Both the position numbers and the translations under genes were made by a program. Positions 1 through 8,006 of a stretch of 9,583 nt of DNA are shown piece by piece. Source of the stretch: Verrucomicrobiota bacterium (GTDB lineage Bacteria > Verrucomicrobiota > Verrucomicrobiia > Chthoniobacterales > UBA10450). The stretch spans positions 1 to 9,583 of the forward strand of contig QHOJ01000053.1 in the NCBI GenBank assembly GCA_003218735.1, in the 5' to 3' direction. The notes beneath the pieces are model-generated. The model did not search any database and was not told where the DNA came from. It saw nothing but the letters and a program-made list of their open reading frames with translations. Each line of letters begins with the position of its first letter. Within the stretch, counting starts at the first letter, position 1.

Positions 1-1633
1 ATTTGACTTCGGATACGAAGACCGGATTTACCCAATGCATTTTGCGCATCATCGAGGGCGTGATTCCTTGCACCCATTTTCCGTTTTGCTTCGACGGGAG
101 ATCGACAAAGGGACAATCATCGCGCTCTTCTTGTCCGAATTTCTTATGCAACATGGACAATGACTTTCCGGTAAAACCGGTGCCAACCTTTCCGGCAAAT
201 AAAAGTTTCTTATCCCTATAATAGCCGACGAGAATTGCGCCAAAGTATTTGCGCGATCCCTGCGGCGGCGTGTAACCGCCGATGACGAATTCCTGCCGGT
301 TTACGCATTTGAGCTTGACCCACGCACCGCTGCGGCGCCCCGGTTCATACCCCGAATCGCGTTGCTTGCCAATAAGACCTTCCAGACCACGCCGCTTCAC
401 TTCCGCCAGCAACTTGGTCGCGTCGGAACCAATCTCGCCCGAGAAACGGATCGGATCCCCGATATTTTCGCAAAGTTTTTCCAACAAATCTTTTCGTTGC
501 GAGAGGGGAAGTCTTATGAGGCCCTTACCGTCGAGTTGCAGCAAATCGAAAACATACAAACGGACAGGTGGTTTTCGCCCTTCCAGCTCGAGAGCCTGTA
601 AAAGTTGAAATGACGAGCGCCCTTCTTTATCGAGGGCAACGACTTCGCCGTCGATCACGCACTCGCGCGCAGGCAAATTCTTTATCGCCTCGACAATTTC
701 CGGGAAACGTCTGGCCAATTCATTTTCGTTGCGCGACAGCAACGACACTTTCTTGTCGATCTTGACCGTGATCGCACGGATTCCATCGAATTTGAGTTCG
801 TAGATCCAATCGCCTGCGGTCGGGGGTTTTTCCAGCAACCGCGGTTTCATTGGCTGAATGAAGCGCGGTTTTGCTGAAGGCAGATCGACAATCGGCTTCG
901 TAGGGCGGCCGCTCCGGCTGCCATTCCTACGTTTTACCAGGACAGGCGCCTGCCCTCCAGTTTCATTTTCAGGCGCGTCTTTTTTTGCAAGCGCGGCTTT
1001 TATCCGCGTTTTCAACGTTGATGTTGCACTCTGGTCTTTTTCTTCGCGGTCGGATTCCCATTCTACGTCGCGATCTTTCGCGATCTGTTTCATGGTCCGG
1101 CCGGTTTTGGCCGATTCATCCTCACGTTTTTTGGAAACCGGTTTCGCACTCGAACCTGTTTTCAAGATCAGCCACTGATTCTTTTCACCATCGCGACCGC
1201 GGATGCGCACGAGGGTCCATTCGCCTTTTGCTTTCTCGCCTTCAAGAACGAGATGTAGTTTCCCATCCCGCAACGATTTCAGCGGTTGCTCACCATAGAC
1301 GAAATATTTTCCGCGGTCCCACACCATCACCGTGCCGCCGCCGTATTGTCCCTCGGGAATGACGCCCTCGAACTGGATGTAATCGACAGGGTGATCCTCG
1401 ACTTCCACCGCGAGATGTTTTTCACCCTGCTTCCAGGGAAGTCCTTTCGGCACGGCCCAGGATTTCAAAACCCCCTCCATCTCCAGCCGAAAATCGTAAT
1501 GCAGCCGGCGCGCATCATGTTTCTGAATCACAAAACGGGACGCGCCCCGCACGGTTTTCGGCCTGGGCTTGCTGCCCTTCGGCTCGGACGTCCGTCCGAA
1601 ATCACGCTTCCGCTTGTAATCGGTCAGTCCCAT
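1..1633 (-). CDS. ligD: ATP-dependent DNA ligase D (LigD), 3' end cut by the window edge
   Basis: Multidomain ligase of bacterial non-homologous end joining: with Ku it trims and seals double-strand breaks. I translated the whole minus frame from ATG at 1633; 544 codons are open to the left edge with no frameshift. Residues ~8-160 are the 3'-phosphoesterase (PE) domain: HDARRLHYDFRLE (39-51) and EDHPVDY (79-85) carry the family's metal and phosphate ligands (H39, H45, D47, R49, H81, Y85), followed by PEGQYGGGTVMVWDRG. Residues ~160-258 are a charged linker. The ligase domain follows: ELKFDG (279-284) with nucleophile K281, VIDGEVV (motif III, 326-332), YVFDLL (IIIa, 360-365), LEGLIGK (motif IV, 417-423) and WVKLK (motif V, 438-442), then an OB fold from ~448. 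The last residues, near WVNPVFVSEV, match the late OB-fold strand, so the OB fold is almost complete. Whether a polymerase domain follows, as in the PE-LIG-POL order of Pseudomonas, lies outside the window. No Shine-Dalgarno precedes the ATG. It lies 81 bases after tsf on the same strand. Confidence 0.95.
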   Translation of the reverse strand, partial: MGLTDYKRKRDFGRTSEPKGSKPRPKTVRGASRFVIQKHDARRLHYDFRLEMEGVLKSWAVPKGLPWKQGEKHLAVEVEDHPVDYIQFEGVIPEGQYGGGTVMVWDRGKYFVYGEQPLKSLRDGKLHLVLEGEKAKGEWTLVRIRGRDGEKNQWLILKTGSSAKPVSKKREDESAKTGRTMKQIAKDRDVEWESDREEKDQSATSTLKTRIKAALAKKDAPENETGGQAPVLVKRRNGSRSGRPTKPIVDLPSAKPRFIQPMKPRLLEKPPTAGDWIYELKFDGIRAITVKIDKKVSLLSRNENELARRFPEIVEAIKNLPARECVIDGEVVALDKEGRSSFQLLQALELEGRKPPVRLYVFDLLQLDGKGLIRLPLSQRKDLLEKLCENIGDPIRFSGEIGSDATKLLAEVKRRGLEGLIGKQRDSGYEPGRRSGAWVKLKCVNRQEFVIGGYTPPQGSRKYFGAILVGYYRDKKLLFAGKVGTGFTGKSLSMLHKKFGQEERDDCPFVDLPSKQNGKWVQGITPSMMRKMHWVNPVFVSEVK

Positions 1634-1686
1634 CAACGTTAAACTAACCGCGAATTACGCCGATAAAATGAGATTCCTCGAGCAGG

Positions 1687-1704
1687 GACGCGACGGCGCG
1701 CGTC
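1687..1704 (-). terminator. weak hairpin between tsf and ligD (doubtful terminator)
   Basis: GACGCG and CGCGTC form a perfect 6-base-pair stem around a 6-base loop, starting 11 bases past the tsf stop codon. Two more pairs can form beyond one mismatch. It is GC-rich, as terminator stems are, but no run of T follows on the minus strand: the next T-rich bases (CATTTTATC) come about 15 bases later. It may slow or partly stop transcription before ligD, or it may be chance in GC-rich sequence. The rest of the 81-base gap shows no clear promoter or ribosome binding site. Confidence 0.2.
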
Positions 1705-1714
1705 TCTTCGAAAC

Positions 1715-2332
1715 TCACGCCTCCGCAGGAAGTGGCTCGCCTACCAAATAGCGGGTGAAACGCCGGATCACAATGTTTTCCCCAAGCTCAGCAATTTTCG
1801 CATTCAGAAGCTCTTTGATCGTCTGGTCGGGATTTTTTATAAAAGCTTGTTCGAGCAAACAGACGGTGCTGTAAAACTTGTCGAGCTTACCCTCGACGAT
1901 TTTACCAAGCACGTTTGCCGGTTTGTCTCGGACCTGTGCCTCGTAAATAGCGCGTTCGGCCTCAACAATCTTTGAGGGTACTTGTTCCCGGCTTACGTAA
2001 AGCGGATGCGCCGCCGCAATGTGTAAAGTAATATCTTTCACGAACCCGCGAAAATTTTCGTTCCTGGCCACAAAATCGGTTTCGCAATTCACTTCCACGA
2101 GCACGCCCACCTTCCCTTGTAAATGGATGTAAGAAGCCACAATACCCTCTTTTGTAGCACGAGAGGCTTTTTTCCCGGCGCTGGCGATGCCTTTGGTTCG
2201 CAAGATCGCCTCGGCTTTTTCCAAGTCACCGCCGCTCTCGGTGAGAGCGCGCTTACAGTCCATAAAACCGGCATTGGTCTTTTCGCGAAGTTGCTTGACC
2301 AACTGTGAATCGATCTCGGTCGTTGTTTTCAT
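1715..2332 (-). CDS. tsf: elongation factor Ts (short form)
   Basis: EF-Ts is the cytoplasmic nucleotide-exchange factor that releases GDP from EF-Tu so it can bind GTP and aminoacyl-tRNA again. The N-terminal UBA-like helical domain (residues ~8-50) has LVKQLREKTNAGFMDCKRAL and GGDLEKAEAILRTKG. The EF-Tu contact motif TDFVARN is at 85-91, with D86 and F87 corresponding to the residues that disturb the magnesium and switch region of EF-Tu. The C-terminal part keeps the family's LLEQAFIKN and GENIVIRRFTRY segments. At 205 residues it is the short class, like Thermus (~196), and lacks the larger core and coiled-coil region of the 283-residue E. coli protein. ATG at 2332 places the UBA helix where expected. 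It follows rpsB after 78 bases, the standard rpsB-tsf pairing. No Shine-Dalgarno is visible (ACTGAACTCTC before ATG). Its start overlaps the stop of a 23-codon upstream frame (ATGA). Confidence 0.98.
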   Translation of the reverse strand: MKTTTEIDSQLVKQLREKTNAGFMDCKRALTESGGDLEKAEAILRTKGIASAGKKASRATKEGIVASYIHLQGKVGVLVEVNCETDFVARNENFRGFVKDITLHIAAAHPLYVSREQVPSKIVEAERAIYEAQVRDKPANVLGKIVEGKLDKFYSTVCLLEQAFIKNPDQTIKELLNAKIAELGENIVIRRFTRYLVGEPLPAEA

Positions 2333-2400
2333 GAGAGTTCAGTCGGCAATAGATTAAATGTTAAAGAAGAGGGATACTCCTCATCCCCCCGATCGAGCAT
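2329..2400 (-). other. possible 23-codon upstream frame ending on the tsf start
   Basis: In the rpsB-tsf gap an ATG at 2400 opens 23 codons (begins MLDRGDEEYP, ends LLPTELS) and stops at TGA 2331-2329, which overlaps the tsf start as ATGA. Such overlaps are a known arrangement for translational coupling, and tsf has no Shine-Dalgarno of its own. The small frame also lacks a clear ribosome binding site (CGGCGCCCTC before its ATG). It begins 11 bases after the rpsB stop, so ribosomes ending rpsB could in principle restart there. No family resemblance is seen and it may be a chance frame. Confidence 0.2.
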
Positions 2401-2410
2401 GAGGGCGCCG

Positions 2411-3142
2411 CTATGCGGAGACACCCGCCATCTCGACTTGCTCGCGAATTCGCGCTTCGCTGCTTGCCGAAACAAGCGCGTCAACGAGCTTCTGCAGAAT
2501 CACGCGAATCGCGCGGATCGCGTCGTCGTTTCCGGCGATTGGATAATCAATCAACTCTGGGTCGGCATTAGTGTCCACAATGGCGACGACCGGGATCTGG
2601 AGGCGTCGCGCCTCATTTACCGCATTTTGTTCGCGGGTAGTATCGATTACGACCAGCGCATCCGGTAACTGCGACATCTCAATTATTCCATCAAGATTGC
2701 GACGGAGTTTCGCAGCTTCGCGATTAAGCGCCGCTAGTTCCTGTTTTCCCATTTTCTTGTACTCCGGCGATTGCTCGATCTGCTCGATGTACTTCAATCG
2801 CCCAATGCTTTTGCGAATGGTGGTCAGGTTAGTCAGCGTTCCACCGAGCCAGCGCTGATTGACATAGAATTGCGCGCAAGCCACCGCGGCTTCCCTGACC
2901 GCTTCCTGTGCCTGCTTCTTACAGCCGACAAACAAGATTTTCCCGCCACGGCGCGCCACTTCCTGGAGAAACTCCGTCGCGCGACGCAGTTGCAAAACGG
3001 TCTCATCCAAATTGATGATGTAAATCTGGTTCCGCTTCTCGAAGATGTAAGGCTTCATCTTCGGGTTCCAACGCTTGGTCTGGTGCCCGAAATGAACGCC
3101 CGCTTCAAGAAGCTCAGGCACTAGTTCAGTTGTCTCAGCCAT
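2411..3142 (-). CDS. rpsB: 30S ribosomal protein S2
   Basis: S2 is a structural protein of the small ribosomal subunit; it binds late in assembly near the S1 site. From ATG at 3142 the protein is 243 residues (E. coli 241). It has the N-terminal S2 signature LLEAGVHFGH (11-20) followed by RWNPKMKPYIF, then the NQIYIINLDET segment, the helical hairpin around RWLGGTLTN (97-105), and the second signature from PDALVVIDTTRE (160-171) through IVDTNADP. The ATG at 3142 gives the usual MA start and alignment. An in-frame ATG at 3151 would add MIF; neither start has a Shine-Dalgarno (upstream is CCCCCCGATTGC), so the choice rests on the family alone. The gene follows the cobalamin adenosyltransferase after 74 bases and precedes tsf, its normal partner. 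The stop is TAG at 2413-2411. I see no long leader of the type used for S2 autoregulation in enterobacteria. Confidence 0.98.
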   Translation of the reverse strand: MAETTELVPELLEAGVHFGHQTKRWNPKMKPYIFEKRNQIYIINLDETVLQLRRATEFLQEVARRGGKILFVGCKKQAQEAVREAAVACAQFYVNQRWLGGTLTNLTTIRKSIGRLKYIEQIEQSPEYKKMGKQELAALNREAAKLRRNLDGIIEMSQLPDALVVIDTTREQNAVNEARRLQIPVVAIVDTNADPELIDYPIAGNDDAIRAIRVILQKLVDALVSASSEARIREQVEMAGVSA

Positions 3143-3216
3143 AAAAATCATGCAATCGGGGGGAAACGGCGGACGCGAAAGGTGCTACACGCCCGGCGCA
3201 AAGGCAAACGGAATGT
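3143..3216. other. gap between the adenosyltransferase gene and rpsB, no clear element
   Basis: These 74 bases hold the upstream region of rpsB. I see no stable hairpin with a T run, no Shine-Dalgarno, and no convincing -35/-10 pair; TTGCCT and TAGCAC on the minus strand are the nearest and are poor. The second possible rpsB start, ATG at 3151-3149, lies here. rpsB is probably transcribed from upstream, or from a promoter I cannot recognise. Confidence 0.4.
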
Positions 3217-3765
3217 TCATGCAGTCTCCGGTTTCATATTCTTCTCGGCATAGCGGGCGAGAACCCAACAAAGATCTGAAAGACGGTTAAGATAGCGCAA
3301 GATTTCCGAGTTAAAGCTTTGTTCGTCCGCGGCTTGAGCAGCGACGTGGCGTTCCGCGCGACGGCAGGTTGTGCGCGCGAAATCGAGCGCAGCAGAGACG
3401 GCTGTTCCACCGGGAATCACCCAATTTTTGGGGTAAAGCGCTTTATCTTTCTCAAGATCGACAACCAGTGCTGTGATTCGATCAACCATCGTTGGCGTGG
3501 TGACATGGAACCCATCTTTAAGATAGCGTTCTCGATCTTGTGGGGTTGTCGCCAGCTCGCCCATCACAACGATTAAATCTTTTTGCACGGCGAAAACCTG
3601 TTCCGAAACAAATTTGTCGCCGCAAATGGATCGCGCGAGGCCGAGCGCAGCAGTCAGCTCGTCAATACAGCCATAAGCGTCGACGTGCGGATCGGCCTTC
3701 GACACGCGTCGGCCGTACATTAGCGAGGTTTCACCTTTGTCGCCAGTCTTAGTGACGATCGACAT
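3217..3765 (-). CDS. ATP:cob(I)alamin adenosyltransferase, PduO type
   Basis: Transfers the 5'-deoxyadenosyl group of ATP to cob(I)alamin, giving adenosylcobalamin, the coenzyme of mutases, dehydratases and class II ribonucleotide reductase. The family is a trimer of five-helix bundles with ATP bound between subunits. The 182-residue protein opens with the ATP-binding segment TKTGDKGETSLMYGRRVSK (5-23), continues with DAYGCIDELTAALGLAR (29-45), and has the conserved helix RRAERHV (135-141) and YLNRLSDLCWVLAR (158-171), the two regions that contact ATP and cobalamin. Length is normal for the single-domain enzyme; PduO, CobO (older usage) and MMAB-type names are all applied to this family, and it is not the CobA/BtuR fold. 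ATG at 3765 is preferred; TTG at 3768 would add one residue. No other cobalamin gene is in view, so salvage versus full synthesis cannot be told. It lies between rpoC and rpsB, an unusual place, after a structured 85-base gap. Confidence 0.95.
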   Translation of the reverse strand: MSIVTKTGDKGETSLMYGRRVSKADPHVDAYGCIDELTAALGLARSICGDKFVSEQVFAVQKDLIVVMGELATTPQDRERYLKDGFHVTTPTMVDRITALVVDLEKDKALYPKNWVIPGGTAVSAALDFARTTCRRAERHVAAQAADEQSFNSEILRYLNRLSDLCWVLARYAEKNMKPETA

Positions 3766-3824
3766 CAAGAGCAGAAGTATTGGAGTAATGAAGCGGCGGA
3801 GTAATGCCTCTTATTCGCGATCAT
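3765..3824 (-). other. possible 19-codon upstream frame ending on the adenosyltransferase start
   Basis: ATG at 3824 opens MIANKRHYSAASLLQYFCS and stops at TGA 3767-3765, sharing one base with the next gene's ATG (TGATG). Its ATG is preceded by GGAGTAGTGGAGTA, with two GGAG copies at 2 and 10 bases; the farther one could act as a Shine-Dalgarno, the best in the window. The downstream gene has none, so reinitiation could serve it. The frame lies entirely inside the repeat, however, and its sequence may simply reflect that repeat. No known leader peptide is recognised. Confidence 0.2.
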
Positions 3825-3839
3825 TACTCCACTACTCCA
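3781..3839. repeat. nested inverted and direct repeat in the rpoC-adenosyltransferase gap
   Basis: GGAGTAATG occurs twice on the plus strand (3782-3790 and 3798-3806), 16 bases apart, and its complement CATTACTCC is at 3822-3830. Directly next to that, TACTCCA at 3833-3839 complements TGGAGTA at 3781-3787. The result is a two-layer palindrome: an inner 9-pair stem with a 15-base loop and an outer 7-pair stem. A competing fold also exists: GCGGC (3793-3797) and GGAGTA (3798-3803) can pair with GCCGC (3842-3846) and TACTCC (3833-3838) around a 2-base bulge. No T run follows on the transcribed strand, so it is not a classic terminator. It could be a small dispersed intergenic repeat, an RNA processing or pausing site, or a protein-binding site. 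Confidence 0.75.
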
Positions 3840-3850
3840 TCGCCGCAAGA

Positions 3851-6800
3851 CTACCCAATCGCCGGCTGCGCTTCTGGCTCTTCCATCACCGCAGCGCCGA
3901 TCGGTTCACCTTTCTCCACGAGTTTGATCTCGCGGTGCTGCGGGAATCCCGTACCAGCTGGAATCAAGTGACCCATGATCACGTTTTCCTTGAAGCCGCG
4001 CAGCCGATCGACTTTGCCAAGCGTTGCCGCTTCGGTAAGCACGCGGGTCGTGTCTTGGAACGATGCTGCGGAAATAAAGCTGTCGGTTTCGAGCGAAGCT
4101 TTCGTGATACCGAGAAGCACAGGTGTGGCTTCGGCTGGCTTTCCCCCTTGCTCAACTACGCGCTGGTTCTCCGCTTCAAAATCGAGCCGATCGACTTGAT
4201 CGCCCCAAAGCAATGAAGTGTCGCCTGGATCAGTAATCTTCACTTTGCGCAGCATCTGCCGCACGATGATCTCGATATGCTTATCGTTGATCTCCACGCC
4301 TTGCAGGCGATAAACCTCCTGCACTTCATTAACCAGGTGTTCCTGCAGGTCTTGCGGCCCGCAGACTTCCAAGATTTCGTGAGGAACAACCGGACCTTCG
4401 GTAAGCTGTTGACCTTTCTTCACGAAGTCTCCTTTGAAGACGATGATATGTTTTGTGAGCGAGATGAGATGTTCTTCCTCTGAGCCAGTGTCGGGATCTT
4501 TCAAAATAAGCCGCCGCTTCCCGCGAACTGTTCCGCCCATCTCGACTATTCCATCGATCTTGGCAATCTCAGCCGCATCCTTTGGTCGACGCGCCTCGAA
4601 CAACTCGGCCACACGCGGCAGACCGCCGGTGATGTCCTTTGTCTTCGCCACTTTTCGCGGTGTTTTTGCCAGCAACGCACCTCCGCGCACCTTGTGTCCT
4701 TCTTCCACGATCACGTGAGCGCCCGCCGGAATGGAATAACTCGCAAGCACTTCCTTCTTGTCACCCACAATGACAATCTGCGGATGTAAATCCTCCTTGT
4801 GCTCAATGATCACGGTGCCCATGAGGCCGGTGGCTTCATCAACATCACGCTTGACCGTCACGCCGGCGATCATATCGCGGAATTCGATCTTGCCGCCCTT
4901 ATCAGTGAGAATCGGCACGTTGTACGGGTCCCACTGCACAAAGGTCTCGCCTTTCTTAACTGAGGCACCGTCATCCTTGGAGATCATGGAACCGATAACA
5001 ACGTTGTAACTCTCGAGCTCGCGGCCCTCCGCATTGTGCACGCTTATCGAGCCGTTTTTGTTCAGAACAATCCAGCTGCCATCGAGCGCTTGCACGGTTC
5101 GCAGGTCGTTAAATCGGACGGTTCCATCGTTTTTCGCCTTAATGATCGGTTGCTTGAAAGTCTGGCTGGCCGTTCCGCCGATGTGGAATGTCCGCATCGT
5201 CAATTGCGTCCCGGGCTCGCCGATTGATTGTGCCGCAATGATCCCAACGGCTTCGCCGAGTTTGACGAACTGGCCCGTAGCAAGATTGCGTCCGTAGCAC
5301 ATCGCGCAAACGCCGCGACCACATTCGCAGGTCAGCACTGAGCGAATCTTTAAACTCTCCACCCCGACGCGCTGAAGCTCCGCCGCGATTTTTTCATCAA
5401 TCAACTGATTCGCCTTGACGATTTTCTTTTTCTTGTCCACCGGGTCCGCGATCGTCTCGCAACTCACTCGACCAATGATGCGCTGACTAAGATCGACAAC
5501 TTCCTCGTCGCCCTCGTAAATCGAGCGCACGACGATACCATTTACGGTCCCGCAATCATCCTTATTGATGATCACGTCCTGCGCGGCGTCCACAAGTTTA
5601 CGAGTAAGATATCCGGAATCCGCCGTTTTGAGTGCCGTGTCGGCAAGTCCTTTTCGCGCTCCGTGCGTGGAGATGAAATATTCGAGCACGCTCAGGCCCT
5701 CTCGAAAGTTCGAAGTAATGGGTCGCTCGATGATTTCTCCCGATGGTTTAGCCATCAAACCGCGCATGCCCGCGAGTTGCCGCACCTGTTGCCGATTTCC
5801 GCGTGAGCCTGAATCAACCATGAGGTAAACAGGATTGAGTTCCTTGCGGCCCTCGTTGTGTTCGAGGGTGCGAAACATTACGCTGGAAATTTCATCGCCG
5901 GCGTGGGTCCAGATGTCGATAATCTTATTGTAACGCTCGCCATCGGTGATGATGCCTTTGCGATATTGTTGTTCAACCTGCCGGATCTGCTTGTAAGCAT
6001 TTTCGAGTTCGGTTTGTTTCTCTTTCGGAATGATCATGTCCGAAATCCCAATCGAGATGCCGGCCTTGGTCGCTTCCGCAAAACCGAGTTCCTTCAATTT
6101 ATCCAACGTCGCGACCGTTTCGGCCGGGCCAGCAATTTGGTAACAACGCCAGATAATATCGCTAAGTTGTTTCTTGCCCGCTGCCTTGTTGAAAAATCCC
6201 AGCTGTTTCGGCCAAATCTCGTTGAAGATGACACGACCCGCTGTGGTCTCGATGACCTTTGCCTCGGCATTTCCAAAGGTCGTTTGCTGGCCGTGATCGG
6301 GATTCTTGATCCGGATGCGATCGTGCGTCCGAATACTTCCCTCGGCCATGGCAAATTCCACTTCGGTCGCATCCGAAAAAAGCGAAAGACGTCCGTCGCC
6401 GTCACTTCCTACGGCACGCCGTGGATTTTGTGTCAGATAATAACAGCCGAGCGTGATGTCCTGGGATGGCGTCGTGATCGGTTTGCCACTCGATGGAGAG
6501 AAGATGTTATTCGGAGCGAGCATGAGCATACGGGCTTCCATTTGCGCTTCCACCGAGAGCGGCACATGGACAGCCATTTGGTCGCCGTCGAAGTCCGCGT
6601 TGTAAGCCGTGCAGACGAGCGGGTGGATGCGGATGGCTTCGCCTTCGATCAATTGTGGTTCAAATGCCTGGATCGACAATCGATGCAAAGTCGGCGCCCG
6701 ATTGAGCAACACCGGGTGACCCTTGGTGACTTCGTCAAGAATGTCCCAGACTTCCGGCGTCTGGCGCTCAATCATTTTTTTCGCGCTGCGCACCGTGTGC

Positions 6801-7975
6801 ACATAACCGAGATCCTTTAGCCGGCGGATGATGAATGGCTCGAACAGAACGAGCGCCATCTTTTTCGGCAGACCGCACTGATGAAGTTTCAGCTCAGGGC
6901 CGATGACAATAACAGAGCGGCCCGAGTAATCGACACGTTTGCCGAGCAAGTTTTGACGGAAACGTCCGCCTTTGCCCTTGAGCATATCGCTCAGTGATTT
7001 CAGCGGACGATTGCCCGCGCCGGTGACGGCGCGGCCATGCCGGCCATTGTCGAATAAAGCATCAACGGCCTCCTGCAACATCCGCTTTTCGTTGCGAATA
7101 ATGACGTCCGGAGTTTTGAGCAGAAGCAGATTTTTGAGTCGGTTATTGCGATTAATAACCCGGCGATAAAGATCGTTTAGGTCCGAAGTCGCAAAACGCC
7201 CGCCTTCGAGCGGGACGAGCGGACGCAAATCCGGCGGGATGACCGGCAAGACCTCAAGAATCATCCATTCGGGGCGCGTGTGTGAATTTTGGAACCCTTG
7301 AACGAGCTTGAGGCGCTTCGCCAGCTTCTTGCGAATCTGCTTGCTCTTCGTCGCGCCCATCGCCTTTTCGAGCTCTTTGTTGAGCTTGTTGAGATCAATC
7401 TCGGCTAGAAGTTTCTTTACCGCCTCCGCGCCCATGCCGGCAACGAAATCTTCGCCGTATTGCTCCTGCGCCTCACGATACTCGACTTCATTCAGGAGCT
7501 GTGTCTTTTGCAGCGGAGTCTTGCCGGGATCGATGACAATGTAGTCCTCGTAATAAATCACGCGTTCGAGCTGCCGCGCGCTCATGTCAAGCATGAGCCC
7601 GAGCCGCGACGGCATGCACTTATAGAACCAAATGTGCGAAACGGGCACCGCCAGTTCGATATGGCCCATGCGTTCACGGCGAACCCGGGCGAGTGTGACC
7701 TCGACACCGCAGCGGTCGCAAATCACGCCTTTGTGCTTAATCCGTTTATATTTTCCGCACGAGCATTCCCAGTCGCGCGTCGGACCAAAAATTCGCTCGC
7801 AGAAAAGTCCGCCCTTCTCCGGTTTAAAGGTGCGATAATTAATTGTCTCTGGATTTTTGACTTCTCCCTTGCTCCACGATCGCATCGTGTCGCTCGACGC
7901 GACGCCAATCGCGACTTGATCAAAACCCACGGGACGCTCTTCGCCCACTAACTCACGCCAGGAATGTTCGTTCAT
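3851..7975 (-). CDS. rpoC: DNA-directed RNA polymerase beta' subunit
   Basis: Largest subunit of RNA polymerase, carrying the catalytic magnesium. From ATG at 7975 it has 1374 residues. In order: N-terminal zinc finger with C71, C73, C86, C89 ([14 protein letters not shown]); clamp and lid/rudder region; active site NADFDGDQ at 459-466 with D461, D463, D465; second zinc site C808, C883, C890, C893 (GVCAMCYGR); bridge helix region [15 protein letters not shown] (739-753); trigger loop around [19 protein letters not shown] (916-934), broken by a large insertion at ~935-1115 matching SI3 of E. coli; then [17 protein letters not shown] and the C-terminal [20 protein letters not shown]. The active-site aspartates sit one residue from their E. 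coli numbers (460, 462, 464), which supports the 7975 start. A GTG at 8029, overlapping rpoB by 23 bases, would add 18 residues without family support. The start lies 31 bases after rpoB, and no good Shine-Dalgarno is seen (ATAAGACAATC). The stop is TAG. Confidence 0.99.
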   Translation of the reverse strand: MNEHSWRELVGEERPVGFDQVAIGVASSDTMRSWSKGEVKNPETINYRTFKPEKGGLFCERIFGPTRDWECSCGKYKRIKHKGVICDRCGVEVTLARVRRERMGHIELAVPVSHIWFYKCMPSRLGLMLDMSARQLERVIYYEDYIVIDPGKTPLQKTQLLNEVEYREAQEQYGEDFVAGMGAEAVKKLLAEIDLNKLNKELEKAMGATKSKQIRKKLAKRLKLVQGFQNSHTRPEWMILEVLPVIPPDLRPLVPLEGGRFATSDLNDLYRRVINRNNRLKNLLLLKTPDVIIRNEKRMLQEAVDALFDNGRHGRAVTGAGNRPLKSLSDMLKGKGGRFRQNLLGKRVDYSGRSVIVIGPELKLHQCGLPKKMALVLFEPFIIRRLKDLGYVHTVRSAKKMIERQTPEVWDILDEVTKGHPVLLNRAPTLHRLSIQAFEPQLIEGEAIRIHPLVCTAYNADFDGDQMAVHVPLSVEAQMEARMLMLAPNNIFSPSSGKPITTPSQDITLGCYYLTQNPRRAVGSDGDGRLSLFSDATEVEFAMAEGSIRTHDRIRIKNPDHGQQTTFGNAEAKVIETTAGRVIFNEIWPKQLGFFNKAAGKKQLSDIIWRCYQIAGPAETVATLDKLKELGFAEATKAGISIGISDMIIPKEKQTELENAYKQIRQVEQQYRKGIITDGERYNKIIDIWTHAGDEISSVMFRTLEHNEGRKELNPVYLMVDSGSRGNRQQVRQLAGMRGLMAKPSGEIIERPITSNFREGLSVLEYFISTHGARKGLADTALKTADSGYLTRKLVDAAQDVIINKDDCGTVNGIVVRSIYEGDEEVVDLSQRIIGRVSCETIADPVDKKKKIVKANQLIDEKIAAELQRVGVESLKIRSVLTCECGRGVCAMCYGRNLATGQFVKLGEAVGIIAAQSIGEPGTQLTMRTFHIGGTASQTFKQPIIKAKNDGTVRFNDLRTVQALDGSWIVLNKNGSISVHNAEGRELESYNVVIGSMISKDDGASVKKGETFVQWDPYNVPILTDKGGKIEFRDMIAGVTVKRDVDEATGLMGTVIIEHKEDLHPQIVIVGDKKEVLASYSIPAGAHVIVEEGHKVRGGALLAKTPRKVAKTKDITGGLPRVAELFEARRPKDAAEIAKIDGIVEMGGTVRGKRRLILKDPDTGSEEEHLISLTKHIIVFKGDFVKKGQQLTEGPVVPHEILEVCGPQDLQEHLVNEVQEVYRLQGVEINDKHIEIIVRQMLRKVKITDPGDTSLLWGDQVDRLDFEAENQRVVEQGGKPAEATPVLLGITKASLETDSFISAASFQDTTRVLTEAATLGKVDRLRGFKENVIMGHLIPAGTGFPQHREIKLVEKGEPIGAAVMEEPEAQPAIG

Positions 7976-8006
7976 GATTGTCTTATGTGATTGTCGATCT
8001 AAAAAA

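Noticed and set aside
282..1642. Several plus-strand frames of 100-125 codons
   Set aside because: They lie opposite the intact ligD frame, which has all ligase motifs; their translations are arginine- and serine-rich with no recognisable domain.
2233..2249. Perfect 7-base-pair hairpin with a 3-base loop (CGCTCTC / GAGAGCG)
   Set aside because: It lies inside tsf in the well conserved LTESGGD codons, so coding constraint explains it; no T run follows.
2369..2382. Small palindrome GAGGGATACTCCTC in the rpsB-tsf gap
   Set aside because: Only a 4-base stem, too short to claim as a regulatory element.
3737..4216. A 159-codon plus-strand frame
   Set aside because: It runs across the rpoC-adenosyltransferase gap and antisense to the rpoC end, with no recognisable family or start signal.
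5858..6820. A 320-codon open frame on the plus strand
   Set aside because: It lies wholly opposite the conserved core of rpoC, including the active-site region. Its translation resembles no family, and such antisense frames are common opposite codon-biased genes.
7460..7951. A 163-codon plus-strand frame opposite the N-terminal part of rpoC
   Set aside because: Shadow of the conserved zinc-finger and clamp region; no independent support.
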